Shown here one piece after another: positions 1 to 10,848 of a stretch of 64,000 bases of DNA. Below the pieces are notes generated by a model. The model did no database searches. It worked only from the letters and a program-made list of their open reading frames with translations, and was not told the DNA's origin. The position numbers were made by a program, and so were the translations under genes. Origin of the DNA: Dendrophyllia cribrosa (lineage: Eukaryota > Cnidaria > Anthozoa > Scleractinia > Dendrophylliidae); the NCBI GenBank assembly GCA_024195265.1, contig JAJLRJ010000004.1, positions 39,439,030-39,503,029 on the forward strand. Reading direction: 5' to 3'. Numbering within the stretch: the first letter of the stretch is position 1; each line of letters starts with the position of its first letter.

Positions 1-103
1 TCACAAGTTAGCCAATCAGAGAGCGTGAATTCAATTGACGGGCACGCCTCCTCGAAAAGTTGAGCACGATGGAATGTAATCTTGTTGCTTCGTGTTTATC
101 ACA

Positions 104-250
104 GGACCTGGTTGTTCAAAAGGTGGATAGCGCTTTCCACCGGATAAATCACTATCCAGTGGATAACACAATGGATTTTGTTAATACTTATCCACTGGAT
201 AGTGATTTATCCGGTGGATAGCGCTATCCACCTTTTGAACAACCGGGGCC
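104..250. mobile_element. Palindromic MITE, family M1, copy 1
   Basis: Near-perfect inverted repeat: arms 110-166 and 188-244 pair almost throughout, with a ~21-base loop. The outer ends resemble GGCCCCGGTTGTTC. The same element recurs at 4523-4669 and 59862-60013. No coding capacity, so a non-autonomous fold-back element. No clear target duplication is visible for this copy. Confidence 0.85.
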
Positions 251-1277
251 AGGAGTGTAAAGTGAGTTACAAAAAAAACGAAAATTTTATTCACTTTATT
301 GCTTCCGCAGTTACGAAAATGATTATAAGAATTAGTTTGTTGGGTGCTCGCGGTGAGGCGCGTCACACCGTAAAATGAATTATCATTCAATATGAAAAAT
401 TATTTTTTTTAATCGGTATTACACAGAGCACTTCAATGCGATAAATTTTTCAGGTGACACAGTTATTTCCAAAGAATGACATACAATCATTAACGAAAAG
501 TTAACTGTGAATAACTTATGAAAATGAACTGTGATCCAATATAAAATAAATGGCTATAAAGTTATTTTTAATAATCACTTCACATAGCATTTGTAGTAGA
601 TGATTTAGTCTGTTCGTTAGGCATTTCTAAAGGGTGACTTAAATGTAAATGGTGGCTGTGAAGTTCTATTAAATATCAAGAAATCTATTTTCACTAGTTC
701 TCGGTCAGATGGTCCTGTGCGTACGCCCTGCGATTACAAACAACAGACCACTTCCTGACTTGTAATTCTAATTTTAAGTCTCTTCGCTTTGTTATTACCA
801 AAGAATGTATTGAACCAGTCATTGCAAAGGAAAAGGTAGCTGAAATTCTAGCTTAGTGTTGTAAGTTCAAATAGTTATTATTTTGCCTGATACATTAGAG
901 CTTTTTATTTTTCATTTTAGATGTATCCCATACGCGATTTATACTAATATATTTCTGCATACATCAAAACAAAAACTTTTTTTTAAACGTGAGAATGCTA
1001 ACATGCACATTTGCCATTAACTAGTATGGGTGAATTTAATGAACTTATTTTTAGAAAACAGCGTCATGCTGAATTATCAATCTTTTTCATTTATTATAAT
1101 TTATTTTTATTTGTTCACCGGTTAGTATGGCATGTGTTACAGTCAGAAATGAGAAAAAAAGCCTGTTCCATTTTGTTTAAACACCTACCTTTTGTAATTG
1201 CAAGGAGTGAAGTGAATAAAATTCATTAACATATTGTATATATTCAGGTTTCATTTACCATTTACTTTTGCTATGTC
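251..1277. other. AT-rich intergenic DNA, no gene seen
   Basis: Low-GC sequence with only short chance reading frames. No splice-bounded exon, RNA gene or repeat recognised on either strand. Confidence 0.5.
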
Positions 1278-1543
1278 TCGCAAAACCAAAACCAAAGTAA
1301 TCACTCTGACCAATCACAACAGACGCTGACAATCCAATGAACCAATCAGAACTCGAAGTAAATACATGTAGCCGGCGCCAAGCGCGGGAAAACGCGTGCG
1401 AGCAAGTCACGATTGGTTTTGGTTTTACTTCTGATTGGTTGATAAAGTGGCGCGAAATGTTTTAGCCAATCACAAAGCGTAGTAATGCAAAAACCAAAGC
1501 AATCGCTAAATTACTTTCGACACTCAATTGAAAACAGCTCTAT
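1278..1543. repeat. Interspersed repeat family R1, copy A
   Basis: A ~265-bp unit, nearly the same as 53094-53362, with shorter or more diverged copies at 3398-3690 and 53670-53793. It carries several CCAAT/ATTGG motifs and a GC-rich core (GCGCCAAGCGCGGG). No coding capacity. SINE or MITE origin cannot be decided from the window. Confidence 0.75.
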
Positions 1544-1885
1544 GCAAAACATAATATTCGTTATTAAAAAGTCAGTTAGCGTGGTAATCATTTATTCACG
1601 ACGACAAAGCAGAAACTCTTGCAATCCGCTGAAAAAAAGGTCAAATTAGTTTTTGTTCGTTTAAAAAAATAATAGAATTCATCGGTTGAAAATCGATGTT
1701 AGCGTACATATCAAATAAACATGTTCGCATATTGTACCATTTTCAACTTTTGTAACGGGAAATCTTACCAGTTCGTTTTAAGCCTTACTCTCGAAGCTAA
1801 AACAGTCATAAAAAGTTACCCTTTCAGCACAAAGTAAGAAAAAGGAGCCGTTCTCCTCTCAGAATCATACTTCCCTTCCCTTCCC
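1544..1885. other. Intergenic DNA, no gene seen
   Basis: Nothing recognised apart from a short CCCTT-rich run directly before the minisatellite. Confidence 0.5.
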
Positions 1886-2690
1886 TTTGTGGATGAAATC
1901 CTAAAGTGTGGTCATTCACTGATGAAAGCTATTGGACAGTACTTTCCTGTGGTACTGTTTATTACGCTGTACAAGGTGGTTCTAACTTTTAAGTTTGTGG
2001 ATGAGATCCTAAAGTGTGGTCATTCAAATGAAAGCTACTGAGCAGTACTTTCCTGGGGGCCGTTTATTACGCTGTTTGAGGTGGTTCTAACTTTTAAGTT
2101 TGTGGATGAACTCCTAAAGCGTGGTCATTCAAATGAAAGCCATTGAGCAGTACTTTTATGTGGAAATTAATAACGCCGTACAAGGTGGTTCTAACTTTAA
2201 AGTTTGTGGATGAAATCCTAAAGTGTGGTCATTCAAATGAAAGCTACTGAGCGGTACTTTCCTGTGGTGCTGTTTATTATGCTGTGACAAGGTCGTTCTA
2301 ACTTTAAGTCTGTAGATGAAATCCTAAAGTGTGACCATTCAAATGAAAGCTATTGAGCATCGTAATTTCCTGTGGTACTGTTTATTATGCTGTACAAGGT
2401 TGTTCTAACTTTAAGTCTGTAGATGAAATCCTAAAGTGTGACCCGATTCAAATAAAAGTTATTGAGCAGTACTTTGCTGTGGAGCTGTTTTCTACCTTGT
2501 AAAAGGTGCTTCAGTCTAACTTATCAGTCTGTATAAGAACTACCAGTAGTCGAATGACAGCTACTGGAGCTACTGAGCAGCACTTTGCTTTGGTACTGTT
2601 TACTATGCTGTACAAGGTGGTTTTAACTCCGGGTTTTAACTTTTAAGTCTGTGTATGACATAATAAACCTGACCTTTTCCGGCTGCCTTT
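1886..2690. repeat. Minisatellite, ~104-108 bp unit, about 8 copies
   Basis: Units starting TTTGTGGATGAAATCC or TCTGTAGATGAAATCC begin at 1886, 1994, 2099, 2203, 2309 and 2416, giving periods of 108, 105, 104, 106 and 107 bp. Two more degenerate units follow to about 2690. Each contains an AAATGAAAGCTATTGAGCAG block. Units differ by substitutions and small indels, so the array is old and not homogenised. Two units in the opposite orientation lie at 4427-4705. Confidence 0.85.
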
Positions 2691-3397
2691 CCTGCGTCCT
2701 TTTGAAGTGTGATTATTCAAATGAACCTATCGAGCCAATGGGTGCTTTCCTGAAATTGGAACTTGTCCGTTATCAGTCTCCTACGTCGCCTTTATTTGTG
2801 TATAACGGCTGTGTTTGAGACCAGGCCGTTACAGGAAGTGGAAGGAATGGCATTTTGTATTCTTTAAAAACTAATTCATTTTCGGGAAAAAGCTGCTATT
2901 TAAGTAGAGACAACAGATAACCTCATCTTCTTTCGATAATAGTTGTCGCCATTTCCCTGGCGGTGTTGTGTCTCACTAGGAAAAGCCGGAAAAGGCAAAA
3001 AAACCTTAAAACCTAAATTCGGAACTTGTGTTTCTTTCCGCGGTATTTAATCCAATTATATCCAGAATTATTTAGCCGCCAGCATGGAGACACGTAAGAT
3101 TAGGTCGAATAAGTATTTCTGTTATTCTATAGTAATGTTGATTGTGTTTTCACACCAACGTATTAAAGCACCTCTGTGCATGTAATGGACGACTGTCTTC
3201 CACGACTGTCGTGAAACCAAATCTTTAATCTGCGGTTTGGCTCTCGTATTCCTCGACTGGGAAAGTCGGCTTTTCTTTTCTCTTGTTTTCTTCCTTTATC
3301 TTCTTTTGGGAAAATGAGAACCTGGACACAAGTTGAACCAAAATTGAAAATAGGTTATAACAACTTGCCAGTCACATCACAGAACATAATGGAACGG
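2691..3397. other. Intergenic DNA, no gene seen
   Basis: No supported gene. An ATG in good context at about 3083 is followed almost at once by a GTAAGA donor-like site, but no partner exon was found. Confidence 0.45.
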
Positions 3398-3690
3398 ACT
3401 AATCAGAACGCAAAACAATAACACGAGTATCGAGCGCGGGAAAAACGTGCAAGCGCTAAGCTAAGTCCACCGGACTCACGAGTCACGATTGGTCATAGTT
3501 TTAGTTGTTCTTCTGATTGACTGATAAACATCATATTTGCTTTATTAAGAAAACATTGGCAATGTTTTTTTAATAAAGCAAATATGATGTTTTTACACGC
3601 ATTTTAGAACGAATCGCATAGCGCAGCCAACGCAAAACTATTAAAAGCAATCATATACAATTACTTTTGACAATCAATTTAAAATTGATT
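3398..3690. repeat. Interspersed repeat family R1, diverged copy D
   Basis: Shares the AGCGCGGGAAAA core, the AGTCACGATTGGT block and the ATTACTTTxGACA end with the copy at 1278-1543. It is interrupted by a 67-base hairpin at 3526-3592. Confidence 0.6.
3526..3592. repeat. Near-perfect 33-bp hairpin
   Basis: Positions 3526-3557 pair with 3561-3592 with essentially no mismatches apart from one G-T pair; the loop is only a few bases. It lies inside the R1 copy. It could be a minute fold-back element or a small-RNA precursor-like hairpin; the sequence alone cannot separate these. Confidence 0.7.
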
Positions 3691-4426
3691 ATCTTGAGCC
3701 GGATAAAAAAGCCATTTTTCCGTCGCCACAACATTCCCGTTTAAAACGATATCTGAGCTAGGAAGGGCCGCAAAAATTACAAACCGGTGCTTCTTAACCA
3801 CAGTAGAATCCCACGACGGAGTGGGAACGCTAACGAAAACCAGAAATGGTATTCGACAAAGCGATCTTGAGTTTGAGATAATAGTAAGTTTATGTAGAAC
3901 AGTATTCAAGGAAAACGGGATTTTGTATAAGAAGACAGTCTGTATTAAAATTATTGTACAGCAGTACGGCCAAGGATAGGAAAATTACATTTTGTTTGAG
4001 ATATCGAGTGGTTCGAGAAATTACTGAAGTTTATTGTTGTGTCTCTCGTTGTTCTTGAATATTGTTTCAAATCTATTTTAGCCAGTCGGAAACACTCAAC
4101 CTCGTTCCTTACTTCATATGTGTGGAATTTTTGCGCTCCCTCCCAAAGCATGCTTTCCGCTAAAATTACAAAGCTTTGGTTACGTCACTCCCACATTACC
4201 AGAAAAGCTTTGTATGATTTAATTCTATTCGATTACGTTATTTATTCAAGTCTCCAATGCGGAAGAAAGAAAAATTGTCTTCATTGAATATCGCTGATAA
4301 CTGGACACTTTGAGTCCAAGTATTAAATGGCAATCTACGAAAAGGAAAAATTACAAATGTCGTTTTGTTCTGAAAATATTAAAAATAATAAATAGCACCG
4401 TTAGAAAAATCTGATCAGTAACTTTC

Positions 4427-4705
4427 ATTTGAATCGTCACACTTTAGGATTTCATTCACAAACTCAAAAGTGAGAACCACCCCCCTTGTACAGCATAATA
4501 AACAGCTCAACGGGAAAGTACTGGCCTCAGTTGTTCAAATGTTGGATAGTGCTATCCACCGGATAAATCACTATCCAGTGGATAACACAATTGGTTTTGC
4601 TAATGCCTATCCACTGAATAGTGATTTATCCGATGGAGAGCGCTATCCACCTTTTGAACAACCGGGGCCTGCTCAATAGCTTTCATTTTCATCCGCAAAC
4701 TCCGG
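4427..4705 (-). repeat. Inverted minisatellite units split by a MITE
   Basis: Read on the minus strand, this matches the unit of the 1886-2690 array (TGAATGAAATCCTAAAGTG and ATGAAAGCTATTGAGCAG). The MITE at 4523-4669 has inserted within the GGAAAGTACTGCTCAATAG block. Confidence 0.7.
4523..4669. mobile_element. Palindromic MITE, family M1, copy 2
   Basis: Ends GGCCTCAGTTGTTC and GAACAACCGGGGCC; inverted arms as in copy 1. Because it sits in a minisatellite unit, the empty site can be read from sister units (AGTACTGCTCAAT). The filled site shows a 1-3 bp duplication whose exact length is ambiguous. Confidence 0.85.
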
Positions 4706-7700
4706 CTAAAGTTAGATTTACGTGACAAGACTCGAGCTTTGCGGCTCCAGGGGTAGAAAGGTTAAAAGGCGAGCGGAAAAATACAGATCGTGAGCAACCA
4801 TACATGAACAACCATATTAACAGAAAATCGTTTAATAAAGACCGTTATTAGAATAAACGAGGAGGCGAAAATAGACAAGACTTGGTGGTCCTAACATGGA
4901 TTTGTCATTAAATTCGCATCAGTGAATTAAGGTTGTTTATTTACCGGTAATAAACTTAACTTGCCTCGTTATTGTCTCGTTATCGTTTCATTCTTAAAAG
5001 TGATGAACGCTTAATTTCACCTAAACAAGATTGATACCTCGTGAAAGGAAGCTAACAAGGAGAATATAGAAATCGTTCACTCAATCCTGCCAAATTGTAT
5101 AGACTGACATTTTAGTGAAACTTAATATGAAGCCTGGCTTTGGACAAAATGAGAGCTGATGAAAAACGTGTATCATCGTTATTATTATTGAATGCGTTCA
5201 TTTTTAGTCGAGCTTTGGACTAAATGATGAAAAACGTTTATCATTGCTATTATTATGGAATCATTTTCGTTATTGTTCAGCCAATACGGAGATCCTAATT
5301 TTTTGTCCACTGTTTTAATAGTCCAACAATGCGTCACAGTTGTTGCGTCTTGAAAATAGAAAGCTTATGTTGTTCCTAATTTACAGCAATCGCACGGAAT
5401 GGTAACCCTCTTTGCCCCCTTACGGTGCATTATTTTCTTTGGCTTTTTTCATATTATTCAAATGTATTAAGGTTCCCTTCGATTTCATAAACATCAGCGG
5501 TGCTGCGAAAAGCATTATCATAGATAGCAGTGACTTGTCTGACTTAACCACAAGATGAACTTTTAACACCCCCTTGTCTTGTTCTAATTGCGCATAACCG
5601 ATCTCGCGTTTTCTTTTATGCATTTTACCCAAATTTGATGATAGTTTCATCGATAGTTCAGCGCCAATTCACTTCTTAATTGATACGATCTTAGCAAAAC
5701 AAAGAACCAACAAAAATAATGGCGCCGTGTTTCCAAAATAAAGTTTGCCTCGGGGGTGTACTTTTTTGTGTCGGATAGATCCAGTTTAGGTTGAAGGAAC
5801 ATCCTTTGCACGTTGAAGACTAACTTATTTAAAATGCGACGGATTTTGCAAGCCAGCAAGGATTATTTTAGTTCTTAGATGAAAGCGGTGGCGAGAATAT
5901 GATATATATCTGAATAATTATGAGAAGTATCTCAGAATCGAATGTTTCCGGGTGTTTTACAAACATCACGGATTGAAGAAAACTCATTTCGATCGATTGA
6001 AAGCGACTGTCATTCGCTTTATGTCAATTAGAGCAATATAAACTCTGGCATGGCGATGGCAGATGTTATAAAACTAATTTCTCTTCTTCGCTTAATTTTT
6101 TTGCAAAAGAACCAAGCCGCAGAAACGAAGCATGACGTATACCTTGTTTATTTTGCTCTCCTCCCGCGAAAGATATTGTGTGTGGTTTCCTGAAACTAAG
6201 TTCGTATGCGTGCAATTATTTACCTAGCTATCATGCAATAAATGTCGAAACTCGAGATATGAAAAGTGATAGCATAGGTCAGAAATGATGGCAAAGATAG
6301 GCGATAGTTCCTTTCCGAAATTACTCCTTTGTCAAAAATGTGTCTTATCATTTTCAAAAGAATCCAGAACAATAACTCCATAAATTCAAGTGTCTTTAAT
6401 AGTCAAACGTTTGTCTTTTCCGTCCAAAATGTTATGGCTGTTTTTTAGTTCTCTTCGTCCTGGTGGTAAACAGATCATTTCGAGATCCGATCGGATTTCT
6501 ATTGTTAGGCATTTCGGGCCTTTGTTAATTTATTGCCCTCTTTATTTCACCAAAAATAATATTGGGTTTTTATCGACGTACGACGCGACGCCATTGCCCG
6601 TTAAGGCAGGAAACCGCACACAACTTAAGACTTTATTTATCAGCTATTCAGTAAAAGTGTCCGGAAATAATCAGCTTTAGAAAAGTGCACTGTGGCAAAA
6701 CGTCTTCCAGTTTGCCCTTGAGCGCGCACTTTAATACGTGTCTTTTTGTTGGTTTTAAGGGATCGATGATAAATTGGACTTCACTCTCAAAGAAGCCGTC
6801 TTTTTGAGTCTTTTTTGCATAGCACGAAGATAAGGTTTTGTTGGAAAAAGCCATTGCAAGGAATTAGTATTTTACAGTGATAATTTTCAGAATTGTTTTG
6901 TATTCAATTCGATACCGCGGTATGATAAGTTCGAAAAAAAAAAATGTGTCTATTTAGATTTCTATTTTCAGTGACAACCAGGTGAAACCAATAACAAAAG
7001 GGCTTTTATCGGAGATTGACAATGACATTGAAATTCAAACAGGCAAGACAATATAACTCGAACACAGGAGCGAGACGACAGTGCTTTAGTACGATTAAGA
7101 CTTTATTTTCTACCATTTACAAGAATAAAATCCTTATCCAGACGAGTAATGAGAACCACAAGCTGTGAATGACAAATCTATGCGTATTAAATTGAAAGCA
7201 CGATGAATTTTACATGTCAGATATAAATAGTGTTGAATAATTGCAGATAAAGCATGGTAATTTACAATTCGTTAGTTTGCGCGATGCATGAGATTCGAAA
7301 ACTGCCTTTGCGCGGTTAAAGCAACTACTGTCAATGTATTAACGGATGGTTGGGCTTAACCCTTTAATCCACAGCAGCGATCATCGCAAATTTCTCCTTG
7401 TAATATCAATGCTTAATTAATCAGAGAGGTCATGAGAATCAAAGACATGATCGCCCAAGATGAAATCTCTTGATATTTGAACACCTTCTCCTCACTGATT
7501 CTATAAGAAATGTATAGGGACACAAGAGGAGAATTTGCATTTTGATCTTGCGGATTTAAGGGTTAAGATGGAAATCTGATGTGAATTGAGCATTCAAAAC
7601 TGCTGACAACATTGCGAAAATATGAATTGCAAATACGCTCTAATGATTTACAACACACGGCCCCTCCTGAGAAAAAAAATCGCCTTGAAGAAAAGTTTAA

Positions 7701-8177
7701 CAACTAACAACATGATTTCTCAGCATGGACCCCAAAACTTAAACCATTCACTGTTATCTTAAGCATTCAAAATTGTAATGTGCTAAAGTTTAAAGTTGTA
7801 AATGTTTTCGCTTATTACATTGTACTTATTGAAACTTAAAGCTTATCGCTTCACCGTGTTCAATTCATCGAACAATTCGCCAATAAAAGAAAGCTGTTTT
7901 ACGTCCTCAGGCGATTGGTGTTTTCATCGCGCGAAACAAAATGTTTTAGTTCGAGCAATGCTCGCTTTTTCCCACGCATAAGTTGGGACGTGCGTTTTTA
8001 TTTCTTGTGATCCTTCTTTCTATTTTGATATTCAACAAACCCTTTCATCAACACGATTCTTGTCTCAAGTGGAGGTAATTAAATCCACGGGAGATGACAC
8101 GATTTCGGGTTTTAGCGCGCTGTCTACCGGAGAAATTCGACGCGCCGACGGAGTTATTAGTAAAAAAAACAGAGCTC
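4706..8177. other. Intergenic DNA, no gene seen
   Basis: AT-rich sequence with frames of up to 96 codons (for example 6390-6680 plus; 5420-5650 and 5647-5859 minus). They lack flanking splice sites, recognisable domains or plausible starts. A small local duplication containing GAAAAACG and TATTATTAT lies at about 5160-5265. Confidence 0.45.
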
Positions 8178-8183
8178 TTTATT
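8178..8183 (-). terminator. Candidate poly(A) signal for the Frizzled gene
   Basis: AATAAA on the minus strand, about 235 bases past the Frizzled stop codon. It is the nearest canonical hexamer I noticed, placed on position only. Confidence 0.35.
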
Positions 8184-8417
8184 TCTCCATTGCGCTGTTT
8201 CATGTAACTTTTGTCTGAAAACAAGCGCGACCTTTTAATGTTCCTCAAAGAAGCATTGCGCTTGAATTCATAATCTTAATGAGGCCATTTGAAACGTGTG
8301 AAGGTGTCAAATGCGTAACATCTGTTTTCTTTAAGGAAAGAACTTTCCGAGAATCCATCCGCGGCGGTATTTTTGTTTTCCCGCAAAGTCAGACGAAATT
8401 TTAGCCTGTTTAGCTTC

Positions 8418-10382
8418 TCATACTGTTGCACCAACCGTCACACTGCTCGCTTTGCTTTGAGGCAAGCTAGGTGAGGGAACGGCAAGCGAAGTGACAGCTG
8501 TTGAAGCGCTTTGTGAATAAGGGACTGGTGCGTTAAATGCATAAGGGAAATGCGAGTTCGCCGCGGTCCGTCCCTGATTCGATTTTAAACTGTTTGCAGA
8601 GTTCTGTGGTGTCGGTGTAAGGGGTTTTGTCTCCGGAGATTTCTCATCCTCTCCTGCGCATCTTTTTCTGTAAAAGCTACGCCAAGACTGGCATGTTTTC
8701 GTGGACCAAATCCACATGTTCGATGTTATGCCCACCGCTAAAAGCATAAAGTATTTTACAGTAAAAAGTTCGACGCTCGGTCCTTGATCCTCCACGCAGC
8801 TTTCAACTCCCTGACAGCGCAAAACGTTTAACCGCCAACGTTCCATGTTGGCGTGTTCGTAAAAGTAGCAAGCAACAACGGACGTGACGGGAACCGTGTA
8901 CAAAATGGAAAACACCCCGATTCGAACCATGAGCTTCTCGAGTTTATTCGTGTCCGTCTCCTTGTTCTTTAAAACCGTGCGAATACGGAACAGCGCGATA
9001 AAGCCCGCCAAGAGAAAAAGCGTTCCCACTATGAGGTAAAAGGATAAGGGTGCAAGCACGTACCCCCCCAGGTTTTTCTTATCGCTGTTACCGACGTAAC
9101 ATAGCCCGCTCAGTTCATCTGCGTCGACTTTTCTCAGGATAAGAACGATGATAGTTTGAACTGCGGGTACAGTCCACGCAACGATGTGAAAGTAGGTCGC
9201 TTTGGCTTCGATCGCTTCTTGTCCCCATTTCAATCCCGCGGAAAGGAACCAGGCAATCGTGAGGACAACCCACCATAGCGCTGAGGCCATTCCGAAGTAA
9301 TAAAGCATGAGAAAAACAACAGAACAGCCAGCGTGATCCGCGATGTTCATGCCCGCCGTGACCACATATTGTTTCTCTTTGTCGCAAATAATTTTCCCCG
9401 TGCCTGCCATCGCGCGCACTATGTACGCAACCGAGTACAGGTTGTAGCACAGGGACAGGAATATAATGGGTCGCTCGGGGTATTTAAATCTTGTGGTATC
9501 AATTGCGAACGTAAAAACGGTGATTGCAGTCGAGATGAAACACAATACGGCCCAAACAGTGACCCACGACTCCACAAACTCTCGGTTGCTCGGAGTGAAG
9601 TAGACATCCTCTCCGCACCTGGGAACGCACATTTTTTCCTCATATTTTTCCACACTCATAAACTTCATAGCGAGCGCATTTCTCGTGTCGTTTCTACACA
9701 TAAATTGCGCAGTGATCGCTCCCACCTCCGTCAAGTTGGGGTTTATTTGCCCCGTGTCGTACCCTGTAGTTGGAACTGCCGTTGACTGATCAGGGCCCCA
9801 TGGACCGGGCAGTTGTCCCAATCGTTTCAACACTTCTTTATACTTGGGGTCCATAGTATCGAAGTTTTGCCACAATTCCGTCATGTTCATGGGCCGATGC
9901 TCCAGGTTGGGCGCAGCCATGCACAGTTTGCTTGTATCGCTCCTGGCTCGCGGGTCGCCTTGAAATGGCATTCGATTGCAGTCCAGAGTATCAGGCCAGT
10001 CAAAGCCGAACTTTTGCATCACGGGGGTACAACCATTGCGCGCGGCCTCGCACATTGATCTGCAGGAGTAAATCGGATGATCAAGATCATCGGCGCACAT
10101 AGGCGCGAAAACAGAGCACAGAAAAAACCGTAACTGAGGCGCGCAATTCACCGCCACCAGCGGAGTAAACTCTTGGATTTTAGCCGCTGCATCTTCTTCA
10201 TTCTCTTGCCCCAAAAAGTTGGGAAAGCGCGTCATATTGTAACCAATGTTCGCACAAAGCGGGATCGTGATTTTCTGACATTTTGCTTTTTTACCCTGTA
10301 AACTGGGCAAAAAGGCGAGAAAGATGAGCAAAAATCCCGTGAAACGACTCAAAACAGCCATGGATCTCCTTTGACGCTTCAT
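8418..10382 (-). CDS. fzd: Frizzled-family Wnt receptor (single exon)
   Basis: Seven-pass plasma-membrane receptor that binds Wnt ligands through an extracellular cysteine-rich domain and recruits Dishevelled. From the ATG at 10382 it is 654 residues: signal peptide in about residues 8-30, cysteine-rich domain about 35-154 with all ten cysteines, linker with NxT sites, and seven membrane spans at about 271-294, 305-325, 352-380, 397-417, 441-465, 486-509 and 540-559. The Dishevelled-binding KTxxxW motif is intact (KTCQSW, 562-567). Family hallmarks such as YPERPIIFL and YFGMAS are present. The tail ends VGATV, a possible but non-classical PDZ ligand. The open frame runs nine codons further 5' but begins with TTG. 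ATG at 10382 has A at -3; ATG at 10361 would place the signal peptide at the terminus. Intronless, as in many animal Frizzleds. Subtype is undecided: residues resemble FZD4, FZD5/8 and FZD9/10 in different parts. Confidence 0.95.
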   Translation of the reverse strand: MKRQRRSMAVLSRFTGFLLIFLAFLPSLQGKKAKCQKITIPLCANIGYNMTRFPNFLGQENEEDAAAKIQEFTPLVAVNCAPQLRFFLCSVFAPMCADDLDHPIYSCRSMCEAARNGCTPVMQKFGFDWPDTLDCNRMPFQGDPRARSDTSKLCMAAPNLEHRPMNMTELWQNFDTMDPKYKEVLKRLGQLPGPWGPDQSTAVPTTGYDTGQINPNLTEVGAITAQFMCRNDTRNALAMKFMSVEKYEEKMCVPRCGEDVYFTPSNREFVESWVTVWAVLCFISTAITVFTFAIDTTRFKYPERPIIFLSLCYNLYSVAYIVRAMAGTGKIICDKEKQYVVTAGMNIADHAGCSVVFLMLYYFGMASALWWVVLTIAWFLSAGLKWGQEAIEAKATYFHIVAWTVPAVQTIIVLILRKVDADELSGLCYVGNSDKKNLGGYVLAPLSFYLIVGTLFLLAGFIALFRIRTVLKNKETDTNKLEKLMVRIGVFSILYTVPVTSVVACYFYEHANMERWRLNVLRCQGVESCVEDQGPSVELFTVKYFMLLAVGITSNMWIWSTKTCQSWRSFYRKRCAGEDEKSPETKPLTPTPQNSANSLKSNQGRTAANSHFPYAFNAPVPYSQSASTAVTSLAVPSPSLPQSKASSVTVGATV

Positions 10383-10599
10383 TATTTCTTTGTTGGTTTG
10401 AGCTAACAAGAATCCCGTCCGTCACTTAACAGAGAAAAGCCGCAACTGCAAGTAATATCCATTGATTATTCTCATTCGTTATTTGCTTTGAAATTGGAAA
10501 TGTCAAGCCCATCCGCGCGCACCCGTCTATCAAGCTGTCAATCACTCCTTTGTTTTCGAGACAGCTGGCTTGTTGCTATAGTCCATCCTTGCGCGCGAA

Positions 10600-10631
10600 C
10601 CAATCAGACGTCGTAAAATCGTGATCAAAGG
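10600..10631. promoter_or_regulatory. CCAAT box and TCF/LEF-like site between divergent ORFs
   Basis: CCAATCAG begins at 10600, followed by a GACGTC palindrome, and TGATCAAAGG lies at 10622-10631. The last fits the TCF/LEF core WWCAAAG. They lie ~220-250 bp upstream of the Frizzled ATG and just before the divergent ORF at 10651. Wnt feedback on Frizzled genes is known in animals; use of this site is inference. Confidence 0.35.
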
Positions 10632-10650
10632 TTTCCGCTAGTAGGTAGAG

Positions 10651-10848
10651 ATGAAAGCCCGACGGCAATGTTTGCGGTCTTTGTCGGGGCGTTCTAGTAG
10701 TAATAACAACACGTCCAGCGGAAATTGGTCTGATTTTACTGTTCAGGAAGAGCTTTCAGTGGGAGATTTCATCAAGTTATTAAAATGCATTTATGCAATG
10801 TTTTCCAATTATCACCGAGAAATGCTTTCCCTCAGGAATTCTAATTGA
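10651..10848 (+). CDS. Small divergent ORF, 65 residues, function unknown
   Basis: Starts with ATG and ends TGA. The product begins with basic and Ser/Asn-rich residues (SGRSSSNNNTSSGNW), followed by a likely helix (SVGDFIKLLKCIYAMF). It sits head-to-head with Frizzled, 268 bp from its ATG, with CCAAT and TCF-like sites between. It could be a real small protein, a first exon of a longer transcript, or a chance frame in an upstream antisense RNA. No family recognised. Confidence 0.3.
   Translation: MKARRQCLRSLSGRSSSNNNTSSGNWSDFTVQEELSVGDFIKLLKCIYAMFSNYHREMLSLRNSN

Noticed and set aside
178..390. Open frames of 66-69 codons on both strands
   Set aside because: They read through the palindromic MITE and begin with TTG or in repeat sequence; similar frames appear in each MITE copy.
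5420..5859. Two adjoining minus-strand frames (76 and 70 codons)
   Set aside because: No domain, no acceptor or donor placing them as exons, and composition like the surrounding DNA.
6390..6680. 96-codon plus-strand frame
   Set aside because: Starts with GTG, no recognisable domain, no splice context.
9115..10058. Frames antisense to or shifted from Frizzled
   Set aside because: Shadows of the Frizzled coding sequence.
10383..10409. N-terminal extension of Frizzled by nine codons
   Set aside because: The first codon is TTG; eukaryotic initiation is far more likely at ATG 10382 or 10361.
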